From Bacillus cabrialesii (GTDB lineage: Bacteria > Bacillota > Bacilli > Bacillales > Bacillaceae): a stretch of 64,000 bases of DNA. Shown here in pieces: positions 25,746-34,027 of this stretch. How positions within the stretch are numbered: the stretch's first letter is position 1; the number at the start of each line of letters is the position of its first letter. The stretch is taken from NCBI RefSeq assembly GCF_004124315.2, contig NZ_CP096889.1, positions 2,897,001 to 2,961,000 on the forward strand, read 5' to 3'. Both the position numbers and the translations under genes were made by a program. A model generated the notes under the pieces. The model made no database searches, was not told where the DNA came from, and saw nothing but the letters and a program-made list of their open reading frames with translations.

Positions 25746-27131
25746 TTAACAAACTCCGGCTGCCACGCAAGCTTTCGCTTTTTCAAGCGCCTGTTCCACC
25801 TGCTTGAATCCGGTGCCTCCGGCGCTCATTCTTTTTTCCACCGCGTGGTAAGGGTCTAAGACAGTGTAAATGTCTTCTTCGAAGAGCGTGCTCGCCTGCT
25901 GAAAATCGCCAAACGGCATATCGCTTAAATAGATCCCTTTTTCAATGCATGTGTACACAAGTTTTCCAACCACTTCATGCGCTTCTCTGAACGGCATTCC
26001 TTTTTTCGCTAAATAATCGGCCAGTTCCGTCGCATTTGAAAAATCTTGTTTTGTCGCTTGCTTCATGACGTCTTTGTTCACAGTCATTGTTTGGATCATG
26101 CCTGTGAAGATTTGGAGGCTTCCCTCAACCGTTTTCACCGTGTCAAACATGCCTTCTTTGTCTTCCTGAAGGTCTTTGTTGTAGGCGAGCGGAAGGCCTT
26201 TCATAATCGTAAACAGCCCCATCATATCGCCGTAAACGCGTCCCGTTTTTCCGCGGATCAGCTCTGCCATATCAGGGTTTTTCTTTTGCGGCATCATGCT
26301 GCTTCCCGTTGCGTACGTATCGTCAAGCTCGATGAATTTAAACTCCTGGGAGCACCATAGGATGATTTCTTCTGAGAATCGGGATAAGTGCATCATCAGC
26401 ATACTGCTGTTGCTTAAAAACTCCAAAATGAAATCTCTGTCGCTGACGCCGTCAAGGCTGTTTTCATAAATGGAATCAAAGCCAAGCAGTTCCGCTGAAT
26501 AATCACGGTCGATTGGGAAGGTTGTTCCCGCGAGTGCGCCGCACCCAAGCGGAGATTTGTTAATCCGCTTCATTGAATCCTGAAAGCGCTCCTTGTCGCG
26601 CTCAAGCATCCAGAAATACGCAAGCAGATGGTGAGCGAATGAAATCGGCTGGGCGCGCTGCAGATGAGTGTAGCCCGGCAGAATCGTTTCGACATTCGCT
26701 TCCGCCTTTTCAATCAGCGCGCTTTGGAATGCCTCAATCAGCTCGATGATGTGACCGACATGATTTTTCAAGTATAAATGCATGTCAGTCGCCACCTGGT
26801 CATTCCGGCTTCTGCCGGTATGCAGCTTGCCGCCGAGCGGGCCGATTTCGTCAATGAGCATTTTCTCAATGTTCAAATGAATATCTTCATAATCGACTGA
26901 GAATGCCAACGCTCCCTCCTCTGCTTTTTTCAGAAGGGTATTCAGTCCCTCACGTATTTTCAGCTCTTCTTCCGCTGTCAGGATACCGCATTTTTTCAGC
27001 ATGGCAGCATGTGCGAGAGACCCTGTAATGTCTTCAGTTACTAAATTTTGGTCAAATGATATGGAAGCGCCGAACTCATCGACCCATTTTTCCGGTGTTT
27101 TTTGAAACCGGCCTCCCCAAAGCTTCTTCAT
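25746..27131 (-). CDS. argH: Argininosuccinate lyase
   Basis: Last step of arginine biosynthesis: splits argininosuccinate into arginine and fumarate. The 461 residues belong to the fumarase/aspartase superfamily and carry GSSMMPQKKNPD (around residue 280, with the catalytic serine in the flexible loop), TGRSRNDQVATD and GYTHLQRAQP with the catalytic histidine. The ATG overlaps the argG stop (ATGA). Expected to be controlled by AhrC/ArgR through the argG promoter. Confidence 0.97.
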   Translation of the reverse strand: MKKLWGGRFQKTPEKWVDEFGASISFDQNLVTEDITGSLAHAAMLKKCGILTAEEELKIREGLNTLLKKAEEGALAFSVDYEDIHLNIEKMLIDEIGPLGGKLHTGRSRNDQVATDMHLYLKNHVGHIIELIEAFQSALIEKAEANVETILPGYTHLQRAQPISFAHHLLAYFWMLERDKERFQDSMKRINKSPLGCGALAGTTFPIDRDYSAELLGFDSIYENSLDGVSDRDFILEFLSNSSMLMMHLSRFSEEIILWCSQEFKFIELDDTYATGSSMMPQKKNPDMAELIRGKTGRVYGDMMGLFTIMKGLPLAYNKDLQEDKEGMFDTVKTVEGSLQIFTGMIQTMTVNKDVMKQATKQDFSNATELADYLAKKGMPFREAHEVVGKLVYTCIEKGIYLSDMPFGDFQQASTLFEEDIYTVLDPYHAVEKRMSAGGTGFKQVEQALEKAKACVAAGVC

Positions 27132-28339
27132 GCTTTAATCTGCTCCTTCTTTTTCACGATGCTGTTTACTTTTGTCGGAAGTCCCCAAAGCTCGATAAAT
27201 CCGATTGCCGCATGGTGATCAAACGCATCGTCTTTTGTATATGTTGCAAGTTTTTCATCATATAGAGAGTATTCTGATTTACGTCCTTCTACAATCGCAT
27301 GGCCTTTAAACAGCTTCACGCGGACAATGCCTGTGACATGCTTTTGCGTTTCTTTTAAGAAAGCGTGCAGCGCGTCTTTTAACGGTGAGAACCATAAGCC
27401 GTTGTAAATGATTTCTGACATTTTTTGCTCGATGATCGGTTTAAAGTGGGCTACCTCTTTCACCAGTGTCAAATCTTCTAATTCTTTATGCGCTTTGATC
27501 AGTGTCATCGCACCAGGGCATTCGTATACTTCCCGGGATTTAATGCCGACAAGGCGGTTTTCCACGTGGTCGATACGTCCGACACCGTGTGCGCCTGCCA
27601 TTTCATTCAGCTTCAAAATCAGTTCAGAAAGCGAGTAGGATACGCCGTCAATGGAGACAGGCACACCTTGTTCAAATGCAATTTCAATCACTTCCGGCGT
27701 GTCCGGCGTTTTTTCCAGCGGAGCTGTTAAATCGTATGCGCCTTCTGGCGGAGCCGCCCATGGATCTTCTAAGATGCCGCACTCATTGGCGCGTCCCCAC
27801 AGGTTTTGGTCGATAGAATACGGGCTGTCAAGATTGATCGGAATCGGAATGCCGCGGCTTGCCGCATATTCAATTTCTTCTTCACGTGACCACTGCCATT
27901 CCCGAACCGGCGCGATGACTTCAAGGTCAGGGTTTAATGATTTAATGGAAACTTCGAAACGAACCTGGTCATTTCCTTTCCCTGTACATCCGTGGGCAAT
28001 CGCCTGTGCATCTTCTTTTTCCGCGATTTCAACCAGTTTTTTCGCAATCAGCGGCCGGGATAATGCTGAAACGAGCGGATATTTTCCTTCATACATCGTG
28101 TGAGCCTGCAAAGAGATTAGCGCGTAGTCCTGTGCAAATTCTTCTTTTGCATCAATCACGTAGGAGTTTGTTGCGCCGACTTCCAGCGCTTTCTGCTGAA
28201 CAAATGCCAAATCTTTGCCTTCACCGACATCCAGGCAGCAGGCGATTACATTATATCCTTGCTCCTGAAGCCATTTTATTGCGACGGAAGTATCAAGACC
28301 TCCTGAATATGCTAATACGACTTTTTTCTGTTCTGCCAT
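27128..28339 (-). CDS. argG: Argininosuccinate synthase
   Basis: Joins citrulline and aspartate using ATP. The 403 residues begin with the PP-loop AYSGGLDTSVAIKWL (residues ~10-24), followed by HGCTGKGNDQVRFE and SPYSIDQNLWGR, all diagnostic for the family. First gene of argGH, with a 4-bp overlap with argH. GAGGAG lies upstream of the ATG. An AT-rich promoter with ARG-box-like sequence precedes it. Confidence 0.97.
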   Translation of the reverse strand: MAEQKKVVLAYSGGLDTSVAIKWLQEQGYNVIACCLDVGEGKDLAFVQQKALEVGATNSYVIDAKEEFAQDYALISLQAHTMYEGKYPLVSALSRPLIAKKLVEIAEKEDAQAIAHGCTGKGNDQVRFEVSIKSLNPDLEVIAPVREWQWSREEEIEYAASRGIPIPINLDSPYSIDQNLWGRANECGILEDPWAAPPEGAYDLTAPLEKTPDTPEVIEIAFEQGVPVSIDGVSYSLSELILKLNEMAGAHGVGRIDHVENRLVGIKSREVYECPGAMTLIKAHKELEDLTLVKEVAHFKPIIEQKMSEIIYNGLWFSPLKDALHAFLKETQKHVTGIVRVKLFKGHAIVEGRKSEYSLYDEKLATYTKDDAFDHHAAIGFIELWGLPTKVNSIVKKKEQIKA

Positions 28340-28372
28340 GATAAAAATCTCCTCTCAACCGTGTTTCTTTTT

Positions 28373-28408
28373 TGTATAAAAATAAATTATATTTAATAAA
28401 AATACATT
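28373..28408 (-). promoter_or_regulatory. argG promoter with two ARG-box-like sites
   Basis: A TATAAT -10 (28386-28391, minus) is overlapped by two 18-bp sequences similar to the AhrC/ArgR box: 28391-28408 (minus) matches TGAAT-N4-ATTCA with one mismatch per half, and 28373-28390 with about three in all. Adjacent paired boxes over a promoter are the usual design for arginine repression. Seen in sequence; binding is inferred. Confidence 0.5.
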
Positions 28409-28458
28409 TTGTATGTATACACTTTAACAAGTACTTTTCGTTTTTTCAAGCCTTTTAT

Positions 28459-28494
28459 AAAAAAAACTCCACCTAAATTTTCTGGTGAAGTTTC
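28459..28494 (-). terminator. Terminator of moaB
   Basis: Minus-strand hairpin with 10-bp arms (one G-T pair) and a loop of ten bases, followed by eight T, starting ~15 bp beyond the moaB stop. Confidence 0.8.
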
Positions 28495-28509
28495 GTAGTA
28501 TTTATACAT

Positions 28510-29022
28510 TTACTTGTCTTTTCTGATTTCTCTGACCACATGTGCAAGTTCGGGGATAATCAGCTTATTCATTGCCAGCTTTACCGCGCCGCTTGAGCCA
28601 GGCGTTGAGAAAACAGCTGTATGCTGGATAACGCCTGCAACGGCTCTCGACATGATTGCGGCAGAGCCGATATCCTCTGTATAACTCAGCATCCTGAATA
28701 TTTCCCCAAAGCCGGGCAGCTCTTTCGAAAACAACGGCGTAATGGCTTCAATTGTGACATCCCGATTCGCTATGCCTGTCCCCCCATTTAAAAGTACCGC
28801 GTCTGTATGTTCATCCACACAGCCCGCAAGCACAGCACGCTGCAAAGCATCCTTTTCGTCTTTTACGATTTCATATGCAGCAATGTGATGACCTGCATCT
28901 TCTAAAAACGAGATCATCAGTTTGCCGCTTTTATCCGTTTCTTCGGTCCTCGTGTCACTGACTGTGATCACTTTGCACCGAACGATATTGGGAGCTTCTT
29001 GTTTATGCTCTTCTACACTCAT
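28510..29022 (-). CDS. moaB: Molybdenum cofactor biosynthesis protein MoaB
   Basis: A 170-residue MogA/MoaB-fold protein, presumed to adenylylate molybdopterin during molybdenum cofactor assembly. The family motif NGGTGIANRDVT (around residue 79-90) and the FSTPGSSGAVK loop near residue 138 are intact. GAGGTGGG precedes the ATG. It stands alone between its own terminator and that of ackA, away from other moa genes. Confidence 0.94.
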   Translation of the reverse strand: MSVEEHKQEAPNIVRCKVITVSDTRTEETDKSGKLMISFLEDAGHHIAAYEIVKDEKDALQRAVLAGCVDEHTDAVLLNGGTGIANRDVTIEAITPLFSKELPGFGEIFRMLSYTEDIGSAAIMSRAVAGVIQHTAVFSTPGSSGAVKLAMNKLIIPELAHVVREIRKDK

Positions 29023-29064
29023 TGGCCCACCTCTTTTGTTTTCTGTCTGTCATTATCATGCATG

Positions 29065-29096
29065 AACAAAAAAGCACATTCAAGAGAATGTGCTTT
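29065..29096 (-). terminator. Terminator of ackA
   Basis: Perfect 11-bp inverted repeat (29071-29081, 29086-29096), four-base loop, followed on the minus strand by TTTTTTGT, just after the ackA stop. Confidence 0.88.
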
Positions 29097-29104
29097 CATG
29101 TGAT

Positions 29105-30292
29105 TTATTTTGCTAAACGGACAACGTCACGCGCAATCATGACTTCTTCATCAGTCGGAATGATCATGACTTTTACCGGAGAATGCGGATAGCTGATGAA
29201 AGCTTCCTCGCCGCGCACGTTATTAAGCGCAGGATCCCAGTATACGCCCATGAATTCTAAGCCGCGAAGGACGCGTTCTCTGACTTCCACACTGTTTTCA
29301 CCGATACCGGCAGTAAAGATGATCGCATCAACGCCGCTCATTCTTGCAGCGTAAGAACCGATGTATTTGTGGATTCTGCTCGCGAAGACTTCAAGTGCAG
29401 TTTCCGCACGCTCATTTCCTTCTTTCGTTGCTTCAACGATGTCACGAAGATCGCTTGAGAAACCGGAGATGCCGAGCAGACCGCTTTTTTTGTTTAATGT
29501 ATTCAGTACTTCGTCAGCCGTTTGGCCAGTTTTCTCCATGATGTATGGGATCAGGGCAGGGTCGATGTTTCCAGAGCGTGTACCCATTGCAACACCGGCA
29601 AGCGGCGTAAAGCCCATAGATGTATCAATTGATTTTCCGCCTTCAACAGCAGCAATACTCGCGCCGTTTCCAAGATGGCAGGAAATCAGGCGTAAGTCTT
29701 TTAACGGACGGCCGAGAAGCTCTGCCGCACGCTCAGTTACATATTTATGTGAAGTGCCATGGAATCCGTATTTACGGATGCCGAATTTTTCATAGTATTC
29801 ATACGGCAGGCTGTACAGGTAAGACTGTTCAGGCATTGTTTGGTGGAATGCCGTATCAAAAACAGCAACCGCAGGAACATTTGGAAGCACTTCTTTGAAT
29901 GCTTTAATTCCAACGATATTTGCCGGGTTGTGAAGCGGTGCCAATTCAGAAATATTTTCAATTTCCTTAATGGTTTCATCCGTTAATAAAACAGAATCGC
30001 TGAATTTTTCTCCGCCGTGCACGACACGGTGGCCAATTCCGTCAATTTCATTCAAATCCTTAATAATACCGAATTCCGTTAACTTATTCAGCAGCATTTT
30101 AACAGCTACCGCATGATCCGGAATATCAGTTACTTCTGTATTTTTTTCGCCGTTTACAGAAATTGTGAATACGCTGTCAGCGATACCAATTCGCTCAACT
30201 AACCCCTTCGTTAAAACGGTTTCTGAAGGCATTTCGAAAAGCTGAAATTTCAAAGACGAGCTTCCTGCGTTAATTGCAATAATTTTGGACAT
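29105..30292 (-). CDS. ackA: Acetate kinase
   Basis: Converts acetyl phosphate and ADP to acetate and ATP in the overflow pathway. The 395 residues begin with NAGSSSLKFQLFE, and contain HRVVHGGEKF, FDTAFHQTMP, FHGTSHKY and GNIDPAL, the ASKHA acetokinase signatures. It is a single-gene unit. Two cre sites lie upstream of the promoter, which fits the known activation of ackA by CcpA under glucose excess. Confidence 0.97.
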   Translation of the reverse strand: MSKIIAINAGSSSLKFQLFEMPSETVLTKGLVERIGIADSVFTISVNGEKNTEVTDIPDHAVAVKMLLNKLTEFGIIKDLNEIDGIGHRVVHGGEKFSDSVLLTDETIKEIENISELAPLHNPANIVGIKAFKEVLPNVPAVAVFDTAFHQTMPEQSYLYSLPYEYYEKFGIRKYGFHGTSHKYVTERAAELLGRPLKDLRLISCHLGNGASIAAVEGGKSIDTSMGFTPLAGVAMGTRSGNIDPALIPYIMEKTGQTADEVLNTLNKKSGLLGISGFSSDLRDIVEATKEGNERAETALEVFASRIHKYIGSYAARMSGVDAIIFTAGIGENSVEVRERVLRGLEFMGVYWDPALNNVRGEEAFISYPHSPVKVMIIPTDEEVMIARDVVRLAK

Positions 30293-30394
30293 GATTGACG
30301 CTCCTTTATACTCTGTATCAACAACTTCGTTTTCGTACTTTTTTCCCGGTGAATATCTTCATCTTCTCCGAAAAATATCTGACTTTTCCATTTA

Positions 30395-30423
30395 AACATT
30401 GTCATGTCGGCATTTCAAGTCAA
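30395..30423 (-). promoter_or_regulatory. Sigma-A promoter of ackA
   Basis: TTGACT (30418-30423) and AATGTT (30395-30400) on the minus strand are 17 bp apart. The good -35 and poor -10 are typical of an activated promoter. It lies directly downstream of the nearer cre site. Confidence 0.6.
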
Positions 30424-30432
30424 CTTGCGTAT

Positions 30433-30446
30433 TGATAACGCTTACA
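30433..30446 (-). promoter_or_regulatory. cre site upstream of the ackA promoter
   Basis: TGTAAGCGTTATCA on the minus strand fully matches the CcpA consensus TGNAANCGNWNNCW. It ends ten bases upstream of the ackA -35, the position from which CcpA activates rather than represses. Confidence 0.85.
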
Positions 30447-30492
30447 ATAAGAAGTCGTTATTTTCAGACATATTACCTATCGTTTTCGTATT

Positions 30493-30506
30493 GACTAACG
30501 CTTACA
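30493..30506 (-). promoter_or_regulatory. Second, more distal cre-like site of ackA
   Basis: TGTAAGCGTTAGTC on the minus strand differs from the consensus at one position. It is 60 bp upstream of the first cre (about six helical turns). Its role is less certain. The 344-base gap between ackA and ytxK holds only these sites, the promoter and the ytxK terminator. Confidence 0.65.
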
Positions 30507-30581
30507 TTTTGTTGTTTTTCTTTCTGTATTTTGTGTTTCAAAGCAGGATTCAATTCGTCAGTCCGCTCTTTGCGCGCACAA

Positions 30582-30625
30582 TAAAAACAGCTTAAGCATC
30601 CATCTTCCGACGGCTGCTTAAGCTG
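30582..30625 (-). terminator. Terminator of ytxK
   Basis: Inverted repeat with 11-bp arms (30588-30598, 30615-30625) and a 16-base loop, followed on the minus strand by TTTTTAT. It lies ~11 bp beyond the ytxK stop. Confidence 0.75.
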
Positions 30626-30636
30626 CTATTCGACAC

Positions 30637-31623
30637 CTATTTTTCTTTTGTAAACCACTCATCCAATTGAGCCATCATATCAAGCATTGCCTTCTGATTG
30701 GAGAAAGACGGAAGATTCGCAAGCAGAATTTGACTCGGCGCTTTCGTCTCATCTCCTTTTTTCTGGAGCACAAGGATGCTTTTGGCATGAGCCTCGTCTT
30801 TAAAAATGGATTTTGGCAGCTGCAACAGGGCGTTAATATGAACCTTATCTTTGAAAAACTGTTTCAGCTTGTCGCTTTGGGAGCTCTCAAACAACTGATT
30901 CGGGATCATAAAAAATAAGTAGCCGCCCGGTTTGGTATGCTTGACGCTCTGTTCAATAAACAGATGATGAGCGAAGGAATGGCCTTCGTCCGCTTTGAGC
31001 TCAAACGCTTCTGCCCCTTCGTCATTCGGATAATAGCCGACCGGCAGATCGCATATGACCGTGTCAACCGGATCGATAAACAGCGGCTCAAGACTATCCT
31101 GATGAAAAAGCTCAATCTCCTTTTTCAAAAGATTCGCTTGGGCATACGCAATCTTCAGCAGCACATCATCAATTTCAATGCCATAGCTGTTCGCCGTTTT
31201 TTCAGACAGCTGGTTCAGCACGGTAAACAGAAGGTTTCCCGTTCCGACAGCCGGATCAAGAACCGTCAGTTCCTTTTTGTCCGCCATAAACTTATTCACC
31301 AAATAACTGATGAATAGCCCGATCGTGTCAGGCGTCATTTGTCTGTTCGGATGAGAGATATCCTTCAGGCCTTTCAGGACGGCAAGCTGAAAAGCTTTGC
31401 GCACCCACTCGTGCTCATACGTGCCGAATTCCGCTTTTTCAAGCAGAGCCTGAAGCTGTTTGTTTTTCTCATCAGGCAATTTCAGCTGATCCGTTTTTTC
31501 AAGAAAATACATTTCTCCCGCTTCAGCCAGTGCCTCTATATATGAAATTTTCCATTCATTCTTTATGATGATCGCGGCTTCGTCTAACAGCTCATAAACC
31601 GCACCTACATGGTCTTTTTGCAT
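30637..31623 (-). CDS. ytxK: Adenine-specific methyltransferase-like protein YtxK
   Basis: A 328-residue protein with a helical N-terminal region and a SAM-dependent methyltransferase domain of the type I (HsdM-like) N6-adenine family. The SAM motif LDPAVGTGNLLF lies near residue 140-151. The expected catalytic (N/D)PPY reads CDLPVGYY here (around residue 210), which departs from the consensus. No restriction or specificity subunit is near. Whether it methylates DNA or another substrate is open. In B. subtilis it lies between ackA and tpx, as here. Confidence 0.88.
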   Translation of the reverse strand: MQKDHVGAVYELLDEAAIIIKNEWKISYIEALAEAGEMYFLEKTDQLKLPDEKNKQLQALLEKAEFGTYEHEWVRKAFQLAVLKGLKDISHPNRQMTPDTIGLFISYLVNKFMADKKELTVLDPAVGTGNLLFTVLNQLSEKTANSYGIEIDDVLLKIAYAQANLLKKEIELFHQDSLEPLFIDPVDTVICDLPVGYYPNDEGAEAFELKADEGHSFAHHLFIEQSVKHTKPGGYLFFMIPNQLFESSQSDKLKQFFKDKVHINALLQLPKSIFKDEAHAKSILVLQKKGDETKAPSQILLANLPSFSNQKAMLDMMAQLDEWFTKEK

Positions 31624-31641
31624 ATGTGTTCCTCCTTGCCA

Positions 31642-31675
31642 TAAAAAAAGCTCCGGCGGCAGCCTGGAGCTTTTT
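31642..31675 (-). terminator. Terminator of tpx
   Basis: Ten-bp arms (31645-31654, 31666-31675) with an 11-base GC-rich loop and a following T run on the minus strand, immediately after the tpx stop. Confidence 0.85.
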
Positions 31676-31681
31676 CCCTGC

Positions 31682-32185
31682 TTACTTCACTAATGCTTTG
31701 GCAGCCTCGATTGGCTTTTCATAGTTCGGGTGGTTTGTTGCTTCGCTTACATATTCAGCGTAAACGACTTTTCCGTTCTCATCAAGGACAAATACGGAAC
31801 GCGCAAGCAAACGAAGTTCTTTAATATACACACCGAACGCTTCGCCAAATGACATATCTCTGTGGTCAGACAGTGTTTCCACTTTGTCAATTCCGTTAGC
31901 GCCGCACCAGCGAGCTTGTGCAAATGGAAGGTCTGCACTGATTGTGTAGACGTTGACATCTCCAAGCTTTGCAGCTTCTTCGTTAAAACGGCGTGTTTGC
32001 GCATCACAAACACCTGTATCAATTGAAGGGATAACAGAAATAATCGTTACCTTTCCTTTCATATCAGCTAACGATTTTTCTTCAAGGCTGTTAGTCAGCA
32101 CTGTGAAATCAGGAGCTTGATCTCCTATTTTCACTTCTTGTCCGACAAGTGTAACCGGACCGCCTTTAAATGTAATTTCAGCCAT
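31682..32185 (-). CDS. tpx: Thiol peroxidase (2-Cys peroxiredoxin)
   Basis: A 167-residue thioredoxin-fold peroxidase that reduces hydrogen peroxide and organic peroxides. Peroxidatic C60 is in IDTGVCDAQTRRF and the resolving C94 in ARWCGANG, the spacing of the Tpx group. ATG 32185 is preceded by GGGAGG seven bases away; the 20-residue upstream extension overlaps the promoter and is rejected. Confidence 0.96.
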   Translation of the reverse strand: MAEITFKGGPVTLVGQEVKIGDQAPDFTVLTNSLEEKSLADMKGKVTIISVIPSIDTGVCDAQTRRFNEEAAKLGDVNVYTISADLPFAQARWCGANGIDKVETLSDHRDMSFGEAFGVYIKELRLLARSVFVLDENGKVVYAEYVSEATNHPNYEKPIEAAKALVK

Positions 32186-32216
32186 TATAATTCCTCCCTT
32201 TTGTATGTATGTCTCT

Positions 32217-32245
32217 ATCATAGTAAAGTTTTTTGCAAACTGCAA
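32217..32245 (-). promoter_or_regulatory. Sigma-A promoter of tpx
   Basis: TTGCAG (32240-32245) and TATGAT (32217-32222) on the minus strand, 17 bp apart, ~30 bp ahead of the tpx start. Confidence 0.6.
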
Positions 32246-32254
32246 AGTTTATGC

Positions 32255-32288
32255 CAAAAAAAAGTTAACTGCGGCCGGCGCAGTTAAC
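32255..32288 (-). terminator. Terminator of ytfIJ
   Basis: Perfect 10-bp inverted repeat (32264-32273, 32279-32288) with a five-base GC loop and eight T following on the minus strand. Confidence 0.85.
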
Positions 32289-32293
32289 CTTCT

Positions 32294-32749
32294 TTAGTAA
32301 TTCATATTGTTCATTTGGTTTTGATTTTGGCCTTGGCCTTGGTTCTTATTATTTTTCTTGAACATTTGCTGGATGCGTTCAAGTGTTTGAGGGGCTGCGT
32401 CTAAAATTTTCTCAATTAAATGGGTGTTTTCATCTAAATGAAGCATTCTGATGCCGGTCGATCCGACAATTAAAAACGCGATCGGCGTAATGGACACACC
32501 GCCCCCGCTTCCGCCTCCGAAAGGAAGTTTTTGTTCTCTTGTCTCATCGTCTTCCGATTTCTTTTCTGCCGGTTTCCCGCCAAACTCGCTTCCGCCCGCG
32601 GCGAATCCGAATCCAACTTTAGAAACAGTCAAAATCACGCTTCCATCCGGCGTTTCAACCGGATCTCCGATGATGGTGTTAACATCAATCATTTCCTTCA
32701 AGTTTTCCATAGCGGTTTTCATTAAACCTTGGATGGGATGGTCTGCCAT
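32294..32749 (-). CDS. ytfJ: Sporulation protein YtfJ (GerW family)
   Basis: A 151-residue forespore protein needed for normal spore germination in B. subtilis. It has the YtfJ/GerW core (VNTIIGDPVETPDGSVILTVSKV, about 22-44, and GGGSGGGVSITPIAFLIV around 77-94) followed by a low-complexity tail very rich in asparagine, glutamine and glycine. ATG 32749 has AAGGAGG eight bases before it. It follows ytfI by 13 bp and is likely its operon partner. Confidence 0.92.
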   Translation of the reverse strand: MADHPIQGLMKTAMENLKEMIDVNTIIGDPVETPDGSVILTVSKVGFGFAAGGSEFGGKPAEKKSEDDETREQKLPFGGGSGGGVSITPIAFLIVGSTGIRMLHLDENTHLIEKILDAAPQTLERIQQMFKKNNKNQGQGQNQNQMNNMNY

Positions 32750-32762
32750 ATACGCTTCCTCC

Positions 32763-33443
32763 TTAAACTGATGAATCATTCTTTGAAGTCATTCGAGCCG
32801 ACGGATTCTTCTTTAATACGGATAGCTCCCGGCCGTATTTGACGAATTTGAAAGCTGCAAGCATAGCATGTCCAAAGCGAAAAAAGAATATACACTGGAA
32901 ATGGGTCTTGGAAACAGGGACTTGAAATGATGGGATCACTTCATAGACGGGTTTGTTCACAAAGTCCAGATGATCGTAAAGCATCGCGGCGATACCGCCT
33001 TTCACACCCCATACAGCACCTGTTAACACACCTGTTACTGCCGCGTCCTGAATTCCGACAACTGTAACCCATTCGAGTTTTGTGATATGTAAATGCGCCA
33101 GAAAAGACGCGCTGATTTTGCGTAATCTGGTGACCTGATGTAAAATCATTTCAATTTTATTAATGCTTTGCTGTACATCACCTTGCGTAATTTTCTTCTT
33201 TTTACTGCTTTTTTTCATTTTGGATTCCGTTTTTTGTTTGATATCCACAGTTCCATCATCTTTGTTCAACTTAATCGTCGGGATTGTTTTTTTGATCCGT
33301 ATGAGGCCAAACAGCGTTGTGATCTTCAAAGTCAATTTGTCATTATCATCGGCATGAAGATACTCCATCGCGACATGGATCTTCATTCTGAAAAGCAGTA
33401 CGATCCCTATGAGAATAAGAATGGCTGTCAGCACATATACCAT
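32763..33443 (-). CDS. ytfI: DUF2953 membrane protein YtfI
   Basis: A 226-residue protein of the DUF2953 family. One N-terminal transmembrane helix (residues ~1-18, VYVLTAILILIGIVLLF) is followed by a soluble domain with a lysine-rich stretch near 80. It precedes ytfJ, the forespore germination protein, with a 13-bp gap; orthologs are usually paired like this, which suggests a sporulation role. The start at 33443 places the hydrophobic helix at the N-terminus; the upstream extension adds 11 residues and lacks support. Confidence 0.85.
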   Translation of the reverse strand: MVYVLTAILILIGIVLLFRMKIHVAMEYLHADDNDKLTLKITTLFGLIRIKKTIPTIKLNKDDGTVDIKQKTESKMKKSSKKKKITQGDVQQSINKIEMILHQVTRLRKISASFLAHLHITKLEWVTVVGIQDAAVTGVLTGAVWGVKGGIAAMLYDHLDFVNKPVYEVIPSFQVPVSKTHFQCIFFFRFGHAMLAAFKFVKYGRELSVLKKNPSARMTSKNDSSV

Positions 33444-33481
33444 ATTCTTCACTTCCTCTAAGAGCATTATCGCCAATTCAG

Positions 33482-33514
33482 AAAAAAATAAACCCGGACG
33501 AGGTCCGGGTTTAT
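33482..33514 (-). terminator. Terminator of sppA-yteJ
   Basis: Perfect 12-bp inverted repeat (33488-33499, 33503-33514) with a three-base loop and six T following on the minus strand, just past the yteJ stop. Confidence 0.88.
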
Positions 33515-33517
33515 CAG

Positions 33518-34015
33518 TTATTTACGGTATAATTTTTCATGCACCACAGTCGTATCCGCAATGTAATCATGAATCCCCTGCTTTGTGGGCGAAAAAGCAA
33601 CGACGATATATAAAATCCAAATCTTATCAATATACCGTCCGACTACTTCTCGAAAAATCACTGTGCTCCATGTCAGCTTGCGATCCGGTTTCACAGAAAC
33701 CACTTTGAGGCCGAACACCATTTTTCCAAGTGTCTGCCTGAAGAACTTTGTCATTAAGGCAAAGTAGGCAAGATAAACAACAAGCGTTGTCACACTGTAG
33801 GCCGAGAAGGTAAACATGCCGGATGTCTTCGGCAGATCCAATACGGTAAAGAGGGGAGAAACAAGTACATGGTTTAATCCCCATACAACGAGCCAATCAA
33901 GCAGGAAAGCCCAGAAACGAACCCAAAAGCCGGCATAGGCGTGTGTCAGCCGCTCCGCTTCTTCTTGCGGGCCTTTGATGTCATTTCGCTCTAACTCTTC
34001 AAATGTCGCATCCAT
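33518..34015 (-). CDS. yteJ: RDD family membrane protein YteJ
   Basis: A 165-residue RDD-domain membrane protein. The namesake residues are in YAGFWVRFWAFLLDWLVVW (about 28-46); further helices lie near 68-92 and 135-150. It is cotranscribed with sppA, 12 bp upstream. In B. subtilis YteJ modulates the SppA signal peptide peptidase and helps resist lantibiotics, a published link that fits this operon. GGAGGGATC precedes the ATG. Confidence 0.9.
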   Translation of the reverse strand: MDATFEELERNDIKGPQEEAERLTHAYAGFWVRFWAFLLDWLVVWGLNHVLVSPLFTVLDLPKTSGMFTFSAYSVTTLVVYLAYFALMTKFFRQTLGKMVFGLKVVSVKPDRKLTWSTVIFREVVGRYIDKIWILYIVVAFSPTKQGIHDYIADTTVVHEKLYRK

Positions 34016-34027
34016 TATTGATCCCTC

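Noticed and set aside
30404..30595. 63-codon plus-strand ORF upstream of ackA
   Set aside because: It covers two cre sites and the ackA promoter and has no ribosome binding site.
30637..31623. ytxK as part of a type I restriction system
   Set aside because: No specificity or restriction subunit lies nearby, and the catalytic motif is altered.
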